Assembly (NCBI RefSeq): GCF_026965535.1
Contig: NZ_CP114039.1
Coordinates: 2,914,001-2,978,000, forward strand
DNA: 64,000 nt
Reading direction: 5' to 3'
Origin: Corallococcus sp. NCRR
Lineage (GTDB): Bacteria > Myxococcota > Myxococcia > Myxococcales > Myxococcaceae
Positions 52,881 through 60,700 of this stretch are shown here, in pieces (the stretch's first letter is position 1; each line of letters begins with the position of its first letter). The translations under genes were made by a program, and so were the position numbers. The notes beneath the pieces were generated by a model that worked only from the letters and a program-made list of their open reading frames with translations, did not search any database and was not told where the DNA came from.

Positions 52881-53342
52881 TCAGATGCAGAACGGCGGAA
52901 GGCCTTGCGCCAGCGCGACGGTGTCATCGAGGGCATCTCCGATGCCGGGCAGGACCCCCGCCGATGGAATCGTGGTCAACAGCGAGGTGATCACGCTCAG
53001 GAGCGGCTGGAGGACATTGAGCGCGAGCGAGGTGTTGATATTGGTGAGGTCCGTGTTCAGCGCGGTCCCTAGGGTGCCGAGGGTCGCGAGCTCCGACGCG
53101 GTGAGCGCGGCGTTCGCGTTCGCGATGGCGCCGAGGGCGGAAGCGATACCCGGGATGCTCGGTGCTGCGACCACCGGCACTGCCGCGATGTAGCTGGTCT
53201 GGGCCGCGGACACGGCGGCGTTCGCCGCCTGGATGGCCACGCCCGCGGTGGAGTCCGCGTTGATGCACTGGGCCTGCGCGGGGACGACGTAGAGTGCCAC
53301 GGCGAGGACGACGGCGGACAACCAGTTCATGGACGTTTTCAT
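52881..53342 (-). CDS. Small secreted Ala-rich protein with terminal cysteines (paralogue 1)
   Basis: 153 residues. A signal peptide covers about 1-25 (VVLAVALYVVPAQAQ). The mature part is Ala-, Thr- and Leu-rich and amphipathic, with exactly two Cys: one right after the cleavage site (residue 26) and one at the penultimate position. A disulfide could link the two ends. The family was not recognised. The gene is convergent with carH (13 bases apart), the reverse of the operon. Its leader, about 310 bases, is nearly identical to that of the paralogue at 54349. Confidence 0.72.
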   Translation of the reverse strand: MKTSMNWLSAVVLAVALYVVPAQAQCINADSTAGVAIQAANAAVSAAQTSYIAAVPVVAAPSIPGIASALGAIANANAALTASELATLGTLGTALNTDLTNINTSLALNVLQPLLSVITSLLTTIPSAGVLPGIGDALDDTVALAQGLPPFCI

Positions 53343-53653
53343 GGGGGGCTTTCTCTCGTGTGAAGACAGACCCCCGCCGTCCTCCGGCGACCGCGGGACG
53401 GGGGTCCGCCTGCCTGGGACAGGCAGGGACTGGGTTGAGATGGGATTGCTGCCGGAGGAGTGAAGTCACAGTGACTTCCAATCTCTCAGACGTCAATCAA
53501 CCCCAGACCTCAGGGCAGGTGTCTGTTCGTGTCTCGGTCCGCCCTCCGCCATGGAGATTATTTTCCAGTTTCAGTGATGTGTCAGGGGCTTCACGGTATT
53601 GGATGTCTGTCCAATCCGGGAGCGAACCTGGCCGCCATCCTGGACCCAGGTCC
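53272..53653. repeat. Direct repeat copy 1: signal peptide plus leader region
   Basis: About 380 bases that recur at 54743-55123, an offset of 1471, with roughly 95 percent identity by eye in the leader part. It covers the signal-peptide codons and about 310 bases upstream of the small secreted protein. Inside are the 8-bp hairpin CCTGCCTG-GGA-CAGGCAGG (53409-53427) and the palindrome GAAGTCAC-A-GTGACTTC (53462-53478). Confidence 0.85.
53409..53427 (-). promoter_or_regulatory. Conserved leader hairpin
   Basis: CCTGCCTG (53409-53416) and CAGGCAGG (53420-53427) pair perfectly. The identical hairpin lies at 54880-54898. Both are about 67-85 bases upstream of the start of a small secreted protein gene. 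Confidence 0.5.
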
Positions 53654-53699
53654 AAGACGGCGCTGGCTTCCGCGGTGCGGTAACGGAGCAGGAAGGCCA
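53653..53699 (-). pseudogene. Relic of an immunity-like gene, adjoining leader copy 1
   Basis: On the minus strand this reads AFLLRYRTAEA...VLDLGPGW, matching internal (AAFLLRYRTAEAKAVLEE) and terminal (WDLDPE) parts of the immunity-like gene at 56024, with the middle removed. It ends at the same GGACCTGG as the relic at 55121. No start or stop of its own. Confidence 0.6.
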
Positions 53700-54336
53700 T
53701 GGAGCGCGGCGTGGAGTTGCTGGCCCGCGCGGCGTGGCGGAGCGCTGGGACCGCGCGCGAGGCCTGGGGCCATGAGCTTGCGCATCCGCACCATCGCCCG
53801 GCTCACGGGCATCCGCGAGGCCACCCTGCGCGCCTGGGAGCGCCGCCATGGCTTCCCGCGTCCGGAGCGCAGCGAGAACAACTACCGCGTCTATTCACGC
53901 GACGAGGTGGAGGCCGTCCGCCGGGTGGCGAAGTGGATGGAGGAGGGCCTCTCGGTGAGCGAGGCCATCGCCCAGGTGCGAGACGAGCCCCGGACGGACG
54001 TCCCGCCAGAGGCGCGGCACCTGGAGCGCTTCTGGGCGGCGGTGATGGTGTTGGACTCGGAGGGCGCGGACGCGGCGCTGTCCGCGGCCCAGGTGGGGCT
54101 GGACGCGGCCACGTATTGCGACACGGTCCTCCTCCCGCTGCTGCGCGAGATGGCCAGTCGCCTGGACGTGGCGCGCGAGCACATGGCGTCCGCGCTGCGA
54201 GGTGCTGGCGGCGCTGCCTGGATGCGCTGCCCTCTGGGTGGGAGGCCCCGCCGCCCAGGCGCATGCGGACGTCTGCGAATGCCTGGGCGTGAGGCTCTTC
54301 AGTCACGAGGACGACTGGACGCGGATGGTGGGCTGA
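53700..54336 (+). pseudogene. Truncated carA copy fused to fragments of the acyltransferase gene and carH
   Basis: Bases 53700-53732 match the acyltransferase gene near 50820-50853; then about 200 bases are missing; 53733-54195 match 51053-51515 (its end and the first 141 codons of carA, ATG at 53772) at about 98 percent; then short pieces of carH (near 52331 and 52737-52867), with internal deletions, to 54336. The carA part keeps the whole MerR DNA-binding domain. Nearly all differences are silent (8 silent against one Leu-to-Trp change), so the copy seems to have evolved under selection before it was broken. The frame then shifts and runs on to 54440. It may be dead or make a short DNA-binding fragment. 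Confidence 0.85.
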
Positions 54337-54348
54337 AGCCCCTATGCC

Positions 54349-54813
54349 TCATTCACAGATGGGCGGGAGCGCCTGGATCAGGGCGAGGGTATCGGAGAGG
54401 GTCGTTCCGACGGTGGCGGGGAGGGTGGTGGGAGTCGTAATCCCCATCAGGAGATTCTGGATGAAGGCTTGGAGGGTCTGGGTGACAGAGGTCAGATTGT
54501 TGTTGATCGCGGAGAGGTCCGTGAAGGCGGCGCTTGGCAGGAGAACGAGGGTCGCGCCTTCGGACGCGGCGATCCCGGTGACCGCATTCAGATTGGCGGT
54601 GGCGGCCTGGAGGATCTGGAGGAGGTTCAGGGTAGCAGCTGCCGTCGCCGTGGCGTTGGCGCTGGTCTGGGTTGCGTCAAAGGCGGCATTCGCCGCCTGG
54701 ATGGCGACCCCCAGCGTGGAACTCAGATTCGCGCATTGTTGCGCCTGCGCGGGGACGACGTAGAGCGCCACGGCGAGGACGACGGCGGACAAGCCGTTGA
54801 TGGACATTTTCAT
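54349..54813 (-). CDS. Small secreted Ala-rich protein with terminal cysteines (paralogue 2)
   Basis: 154 residues. Signal peptide 1-25 is almost identical to paralogue 1. The mature part has diverged strongly, yet keeps the features: Ala/Thr/Leu-rich helices, VAIQAANAA near the N-terminus, an LxALPPxC-like end, and exactly two Cys, one just after the signal and one at the penultimate residue. Family not recognised. It sits leftward between the carA relic and the immunity-like genes. The contrast between conserved leader/signal and divergent mature protein suggests diversification. Confidence 0.72.
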   Translation of the reverse strand: MKMSINGLSAVVLAVALYVVPAQAQQCANLSSTLGVAIQAANAAFDATQTSANATATAAATLNLLQILQAATANLNAVTGIAASEGATLVLLPSAAFTDLSAINNNLTSVTQTLQAFIQNLLMGITTPTTLPATVGTTLSDTLALIQALPPICE

Positions 54814-55123
54814 GGGGGGCTTTCTCTCGTGTGAAGACAGACCCCCGCCGTCCTCCGGCGACCGCGGAACGGGGGTCCGCCTGCCTGGGACAGGCAGGGA
54901 CTGGGTTGAGATGGGATTGCTGCCGGAGGAGTGGAGTCATAGTGACTTTCAATCTCTCAGACGTCAATCAACCCCAGACCTCAGGGCAGGTCTCTGTTCT
55001 TGTTTCAGTCCGCCCTCCGCCATGGAGATTATTTTCCATTTCAGTAGTGTGTCAGGGCCTCCAGGACATTGGATGTCTGTCCAATCCGGGAGCGAACCTG
55101 GCCGCCATCCTGGACCCAGGTCC
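54743..55123. repeat. Direct repeat copy 2: signal peptide plus leader region
   Basis: Second copy of 53272-53653. It keeps the CCTGCCTG/CAGGCAGG hairpin (54880-54898) unchanged. The 17-base palindrome of copy 1 has three changes here; each keeps base pairing, as G-U, only in a plus-strand RNA. Confidence 0.85.
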
Positions 55124-55163
55124 CAGGTGCCTTCGTCCCACCCTTTCAACGTCTGTTCCTGGG
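55121..55163 (-). pseudogene. Relic of an immunity-like gene, adjoining leader copy 2
   Basis: Reads KGWDEGTWDLGPG on the minus strand, matching the C-terminal KGWEEGVWDLDPE of the immunity-like gene at 56024. The match stops in the middle of the last codons, where leader copy 2 begins. The rest of the gene is gone. Confidence 0.6.
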
Positions 55164-55206
55164 GTGGATGAGCATTGAGAGGGGCCGAGACGCATGGGGC
55201 CCGCTG
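55164..55206. other. Short intergenic gap
   Basis: 43 bases between a relic and the next immunity-like gene stop. Nothing recognised. Confidence 0.4.
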
Positions 55207-55557
55207 CTATTCCGGGTCCAGTGCCCAGGTGCCCTCCTCCCAGCGCTTCAGTGCCTGCCCTGCCTTGAACGGCACGAGTCCTTCGCCCCTGGCTGCCTCC
55301 ATCAAGACCTCGCGTGCCTCATGCGTTCGGTAGCGGAGCAGGTAGGCCGCAGCCATGACTCGCACATCCATCCTGGGATGACTGAAAAGCACCGTGAGCG
55401 CCTCGCGGCCTGTATTCCCAAGAGCCCGGAGTTGCTCGAAAGCGGAGATGTATTTCTTTGCGTGTCGGTTTCCGGCCTTCGCGTCGCCCTGCCAGATCGC
55501 GTCGGTCTGGGCGGCGACGTTGTCCGCGAATAGCCTGACAAGTGTATCGAACCTCAC
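55207..55557 (-). CDS. HEAT-like (DUF2019-like) small protein, probable immunity protein
   Basis: 116 residues from GTG 55557; a longer TTG at 55584 is open, but the GTG matches the N-terminus of its paralogue at 56024 position by position and has GGAAGAGG upstream. Helical repeats: FADNVAAQTDAIWQ, HPRMDVRVMAAAYLLRYRTHEA, FKAGQALKRWEEGTWALDPE. The HEAT-like layout and terminal WxxGTWxLDPE resemble DUF2019 proteins common in myxobacteria. Three such genes lie downstream of a SitA-like toxin, so it is probably a cognate or orphan immunity protein; this is inferred. Confidence 0.72.
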   Translation of the reverse strand: MRFDTLVRLFADNVAAQTDAIWQGDAKAGNRHAKKYISAFEQLRALGNTGREALTVLFSHPRMDVRVMAAAYLLRYRTHEAREVLMEAARGEGLVPFKAGQALKRWEEGTWALDPE

Positions 55558-55629
55558 TCCGACCCCTCTTCCTGCTGCCTCCAACTGCGCGGGAGCGTCC
55601 TCGCAGTCGACCTATCAATTGGAACGGCT

Positions 55630-56004
55630 CTATTCTTCCGGAGGAAGCGTTCCGTCCTTCCACGCGCGCAGGGTCATTGCCGCACTCACACTCAGCATTG
55701 TTGGCGGCGGCTCCGCCAACAGGGCAAGTGCACGTTCTGCCTCGCTGGGCGCGAAGCCCAGGGCGGCTGTTGCTGCCCAATACCGCGTCCCTGGCTCCGG
55801 ATCAGTCAGCAATGCCAGCAGGCGCTTCTCCGCATCGGGTCCACGGGTACGCAGGTCTTTCCTGACGGCTGCCGCGAGACGGTAGTTCTTGTTCGCAGCC
55901 CGAGTGTCGCGCGCATTCAGTAAGCGCCCGTGCTTGGCTGAAACCTCGCGAAAATGCGCAATCAACTCTTCTGTCCCTAGCACCTTGAGGTCCTTGGACT
56001 TCAT
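55630..56004 (-). CDS. HEAT-like small protein, divergent immunity candidate
   Basis: 124 residues from ATG 56004. Helical, with GTRYWAATAALGFAPSEAERALALL and LSVSAAMTLRAWKDGTLPPEE, a layout like its neighbours' HEAT-like repeats and the same WKDGT-type ending, but with low identity to them. It lies between two DUF2019-like copies, 19 bases after the frameshifted one. Perhaps an orphan immunity protein against a related toxin; not proven. Confidence 0.65.
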   Translation of the reverse strand: MKSKDLKVLGTEELIAHFREVSAKHGRLLNARDTRAANKNYRLAAAVRKDLRTRGPDAEKRLLALLTDPEPGTRYWAATAALGFAPSEAERALALLAEPPPTMLSVSAAMTLRAWKDGTLPPEE

Positions 56005-56023
56005 GAGCAAGCGGGGCCCGCCT

Positions 56024-56373
56024 CTATTCGGGATCCAGGTCCCAGACGCCTTCTTCCCACCCTTTCAATGTCTGTTGAGCGCCAAAAGCAACGAGCCCCT
56101 CACCTTTTGCGGCCTCCTCCAACACCGCTTTGGCTTCGGCGGTGCGGTAACGGAGCAGGAAGGCGGCAGCCGTGGCCCTCACGTCCATCCTGGGATGCTT
56201 CAAGAGGATGCAGAGTGCCTCTCTTCCTTCGTCTCCTCGGGCACGAAGTTCATCGAAAGCAGCGATGTATCGGTCGCCGTGCTTGTCCTCGGGGTCCGCA
56301 CCCACTGGAAGATCGCGTCCGTCTGTGCCGCGACATTCTCAGCAAACTCCCTGACCAGACCCTCTAGAATCAT
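56024..56373 (-). CDS. DUF2019-like immunity protein gene, one-base frameshift
   Basis: Starts at ATG 56373, whose ATGA overlaps the toxin stop (56370-56372), so it is translationally coupled to the toxin as cognate immunity genes are. Codons 1-24 read MILEGLVREFAENVAAQTDA and IFQW, then one base is missing in the C-run at 56301-56303; after restoring it the frame GADPEDKHGDRYIAAF continues to the stop. The repaired length, 116 residues, equals the paralogue at 55207 exactly. Without repair, only the 93-codon downstream frame is open. It is the likely SitI partner of the toxin; frameshift or sequencing error decides whether the strain protects itself. Confidence 0.75.
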
Positions 56374-57722
56374 CGCCAGATTCCCTTCTTGATGTTTTCA
56401 ATGGCGAGCAAGCCGAAGTCGCGTTGGGCTGTGTACGACTGCGTGCTCAGCCACTCTCGAATGGTAAGGACGCGTGAACGAGTGATGAGCGGATACTTCC
56501 TGGAGTAGAACGCGCTGACCAGGTCGTGGAGCGTCTTGTTCAGGGCGACGACGTTCTCGGTGTTGTGTATCGCTTCCGGACCGAACCGGCGAACATTCCC
56601 CTCGGTCTGCTCGACGACGTGGTGCCACTCCCTGTTCGTGCCCGCGCTCCCTCGCGCCTTCGTCATGCCCCGGTGTGTTTGCCACGCCTTGTATCCAGTG
56701 GAAGCGCTCCCACCGCCGTGCGTTCCATTCGATGACATGGCCACGGCGCCCGGCGCGAGGCCGACCGTGAAGCCGTCAGCGGCGATGGTAACCGTCTCGA
56801 CCTGCCCCACGGCGGCGTAGACCACCCCGGCCTCCGCCTCGGCCCGGACCGCGGCCTGGGCTGCCCCTGGCAGGCCCGGGAGCTTTGCCCCCAGCGTCGC
56901 CCCCGTGCTTCCAATGGCCGCCGTCGCCAGCATCACGAAAGCCCGCGCCGCCTGCCGGCCCATCACCTTGCCGAATCGCTCTCCCGCCCCGCGCAGTTCG
57001 TCGAACGTCAGCGCCGCGTCCGACTCCGCCATCAGGTGCCGGAAGCCCTGGATGAGCGCCCAGAACGTGTCGATGCCCACGTAGGCGATGAGCCCTGCCG
57101 AGATCACCGCCGCCACGCCCTTCGTCGCGGGCTCAGGCACCGTCCAGAGCAGCGCGTACGTGGCCGCTGTCCACAGAGCGGCCTGCATCAGCGCCTCGGG
57201 ATTCGCCATGTCCTTCAGTGCGTCCCACAGCTCTTCCAGCACCGCCCCCTTCGCCATCGCGAGCGCCAGGGCGAAGCGCGCGTCCCCAGAGACAACTGGG
57301 ATCTCCTTCAGCAGAGCCAGACAGTCACCGGCGCGTCCGGTCCGGCCACACCAGCGCAAGTAGGCCCGGGTCAGCTCCACGTCTGGCTGCGCCTGCTCGG
57401 AGGACAGGTGCTCCCCCGGCCCTAGCGGCGTGATGCGGCGGCGCTGCACATCCATCAAGTACGAACCGCTCCGGGGCTCCACCTCGAAGAGGCGCCGGGC
57501 GGCCTCCTGGGCCCTCGGTGACAACCGAAGCCCCGGGGCCAGCCGCGCCACGGCCTCCTTCAGCGCCCCCGCATCCAGCGGGACCGGCCGGGCCGTTCCA
57601 TCCGCACGAGGCACATGGACGACAGGCGCACCGCGCCCCGTGTCGAGCCGGACGGCCTTCGTCGCACTGCTACACCCGACCAGCGCCAAGAACAGGGACA
57701 GCACCAGCCATGAACGACGCAT
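56370..57722 (-). CDS. sitA: SitA-type lipoprotein toxin with C-terminal HNH-like nuclease
   Basis: 450 residues from ATG 57722. MRRSWLVLSLFLALVGC is a lipoprotein signal; Cys17 is lipidated. Residues about 170-300 contain hydrophobic helices (ALWTAATYALLWTVPE; VAAVISAGLIAYVGI). The C-terminal 88 residues (363-450), EWHHVVEQ...IHNTENVVALN...LHDLVSAF, fit an HNH/His-Me-type nuclease with His367-His368, Asn390 and His399. SitA toxins of M. xanthus are lipoproteins passed between kin by TraA/B outer-membrane exchange and killing those without SitI immunity; this resembles the SitA5/SitA6 type. It is 25 bases after hsdR and overlaps an immunity gene. Confidence 0.85.
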   Translation of the reverse strand: MRRSWLVLSLFLALVGCSSATKAVRLDTGRGAPVVHVPRADGTARPVPLDAGALKEAVARLAPGLRLSPRAQEAARRLFEVEPRSGSYLMDVQRRRITPLGPGEHLSSEQAQPDVELTRAYLRWCGRTGRAGDCLALLKEIPVVSGDARFALALAMAKGAVLEELWDALKDMANPEALMQAALWTAATYALLWTVPEPATKGVAAVISAGLIAYVGIDTFWALIQGFRHLMAESDAALTFDELRGAGERFGKVMGRQAARAFVMLATAAIGSTGATLGAKLPGLPGAAQAAVRAEAEAGVVYAAVGQVETVTIAADGFTVGLAPGAVAMSSNGTHGGGSASTGYKAWQTHRGMTKARGSAGTNREWHHVVEQTEGNVRRFGPEAIHNTENVVALNKTLHDLVSAFYSRKYPLITRSRVLTIREWLSTQSYTAQRDFGLLAIENIKKGIWR

Positions 57723-57747
57723 CAGCAGCTCGCTCCGTTGCCGTCCG

Positions 57748-60700
57748 TCACGTGTCGCTTGCCCCTCTGGCGCGCAGGGCCTCCCACAGCATCGAATGGT
57801 TGAGCAGGATGTCCTTGATGCCATCCCGGACCGTCTTGGAGTCCAACGCCTGCTTGCTCATCAGCGCATGCGCGTCGAGCGCGGCGATGATGGCGCTCAT
57901 GATCTCCTCCTGGAGGTCAGGCGAGTTCGCGAATTGTTCCTTCGAGTTGTTCGCGGCCTGTTGAGCCAGTGTGGGGGACTCCAGCAACTTCCCCAGCAAG
58001 ACATTGTTCACGTAGACGAGCTTGTCCTGATCCGACAACTCGCCTTCGAACAGCGTGTTCACCCGCTCTATGATCTCATTGAGTCGCGCGCGCTCCCTTT
58101 CCTGCACGCTGCCCGCGCCTGCCTCCGTCGCCGGGTAGAGCGTCGGCTTCTCGCCCACGGCGAGCAGCATCGGGGCCTTGGCCTTCTCCTTCAGGGTGTA
58201 GTGCGTGAGCTTGACCTTCGAGAGGTCGATGTCCTCGCGCTCGCGCCCGAACTCGAGGAGCGGCAACAGGCGCTTGTAGAAGATGGCCCGCTTCTCAAGA
58301 GCGGTGCTGCCGTAGTCGAAGATCTGCGAGAGGAAGGTATAGAGCCGCAGGAACGCGCCCATGTCCGACTTGAAGAGGACGAGCGCGTCCAGCTCCGCCT
58401 TGGCGTCCTTGCGAGCCTTCGCGTCGGAGCTTTCATTCGCGGCCCTGAAGGACGCCTGCGCGGCCTTGAAGCGCTTCATCAGCCGGTCCAGCACCGGCTC
58501 GATGGCCTTCACGAGGTCGCTCTGCTTCGAGCCGGGGTTCAGCTCCACTCCCACCACGCGCTCGACCTCGAAGTCATCGTAGTAGCCAGCGGCGTCGAGC
58601 TTCGCGCGCAAGTTGAACACCACGTTCGGGTCGGTCGTGGCTGCCAGCTCCGCCGTCGTGTAGTAGGTCTTGAAGGCTTCGAGGATGTCGGCCGCGTCGT
58701 TGACGAAATCGACGATGTACGTCGTGTCCTTGCCCGGGTGCGCCCGGTTCAGCCGGGAGAGGGTCTGGACCGCCTGGATCCCCGCCAGACGCTTGTCCAC
58801 GTACATGCCGCAGAGCAGCGGCTGGTCGAAGCCAGTCTGGAACTTGTTGGCGACGAGCAACACCTGGTACTCGCCCTCCTTGAACGCCTCCCGGATGTCG
58901 CGCCCTTTCAGGCGGGGATTCAGAGTCCGGCTGTTCTCTGTGAATGGCTCCGGACCGGAGTCCGGGTCCACGACTTCTCCGGAGAACGCTACGAGCGTCC
59001 CCATCTTGTAGCCGTGCTCCTGGATGTACTTCTCGATGGCGAGCTGCCAGCGCACGGCCTCCAGCCGGCTGGCGACGACGACCATCGCCTTGGCCTTGCC
59101 GTCGAGCAGCGGAGCCACGTGCGCGCGGTAGTGCTCCACCACGACCCGCACCTTCTCCGCGATGTTGTAGGGGTGGAGCCTCACCCAGCCCATGATCCGC
59201 TTCAGCGCGGCGCTCTTCTCCACCTCCTTCTCGTCCACCGCCTTGCTTTCGTGGGCGAGCTTGAAGGCCAGACTATAGGGCGTGTAGTTCTTCAGCACGT
59301 CGAGGATGAACTTCTCCTCGATGGCCTGCCGCATGGAGTAGACGTGGAAGGGCACCGGGACGTTGTCGGGCGCGGGCTTGCGCGACGGATCCGGCCGGGT
59401 GCCGAAGATCTCCAGGGTCTTGCTCTTCGGCGTAGCAGTGAACGCGACGAACGTGATGCCCGAGTCATTGGCGCGTGAGGACATCTGCGCCGTGAGGAGG
59501 TCCTCGCTGCTCACCTCGCCGCCGTCGTTGAGCTCCGCCAGCTCCGCGGGGGAGAGGACGGCCTTGAGCTTGGAGGCCGTCTCTCCCGTCTGGGAGCTGT
59601 GGGCCTCGTCGGCGATGACCGCGAAGCGCTTGCCCTGCGTCGCGGCCAGCCGCCGCACTTCCTCGATGGCGAAGGGGAACGTCTGGACGGTGCAGACGAC
59701 GACCTTCTTCTTGCCGGAGAGCGCCTCGGCGAGCTTGCCGCTCTTGCTTCCGTCCTTGTTGGTGATGGTCGCCACCACGCCGGTCGTGCGCTCGAAGTCG
59801 AAGATGGCCTCCTGGAGCTGGGAGTCGATGACGTTGCGGTCGGAGACGACCAGCACCGTGTCGAAGACCTTCTTGTGCTGGGCGTCGTGCAGCTCGGCCA
59901 GGAAGTGCGCCGTCCAGGCGATGGAGTTCGTCTTCCCTGAACCGGCCGAGTGCTGGACGAGGTACTTCGTGCCGGGCCCGTCCGCGAGCACGGCGGCCTG
60001 GAGCTTTCGGGTGACGTCCAACTGGTGGTAGCGCGGGAAGAGGAGCCGGGTGAGCTGCTTCCTGGCGTCACGCTGGCCAATCAGGTAGCGCCCCAGGATT
60101 TCGAGCCAGCTCTCGCGCGCCCAGACCTGCTCCCACAGGTAGGCGGTGCGGTGGCCGCCGGATGGGTTCACGGGGTTGCCCGCGCCGCCGTCGTCGCCCT
60201 GGTTGAAGGGCAGGAAACTGGTCGCCGGGCCATCGAGCCGCGTCACCATGTGGACTTCGCTGTTGCTCACGGCGAAGTGCACCAGCGCTCCGCTCGGGAA
60301 GGAGAGCAGCGGTTCGGCGGCCTGTCCCTTGGGATGCGGCAGGCGGTCGAAGCGGTACTGGTCGATGGCGTCCGTGACGCTCTGGGTGAAGTCGGTCTTC
60401 AGCTCGGCCGTCGCAATAGGCACTCCGTTGAGGAAGAGCACCAAGTCGATGTTGTTCTCGTTGTGGACGGAGTAGTGCACCTGCCGCACCACGCGCAGCC
60501 GGTTGGCTTCGTAGCGCGCGAGGATGTCGGGGTTGATGGCGAGCGCGGGTTTGAACTCGGCCAGCTTGAGCGGCTGTTTGAGGCCCAGCAGCTCGATGCC
60601 GTGGCGCAGGACGTCGAGCGTGCCGCGCTGATTGAGTTGGTCGCGCAGGCGGTTGAGCAGCGTATCCCTGGCATTGCCGCCGTGGTTCTTCGTCAGCGTC

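Noticed and set aside
53529-53771. Extended N-terminus of the carA copy
   Set aside because: This part crosses the leader repeat and the immunity relic; the real carA start is 53772 and the reading upstream is chance.
57430-59478. A rightward open frame of 682 codons opposite hsdR
   Set aside because: Antisense shadow of hsdR with no recognisable domain.
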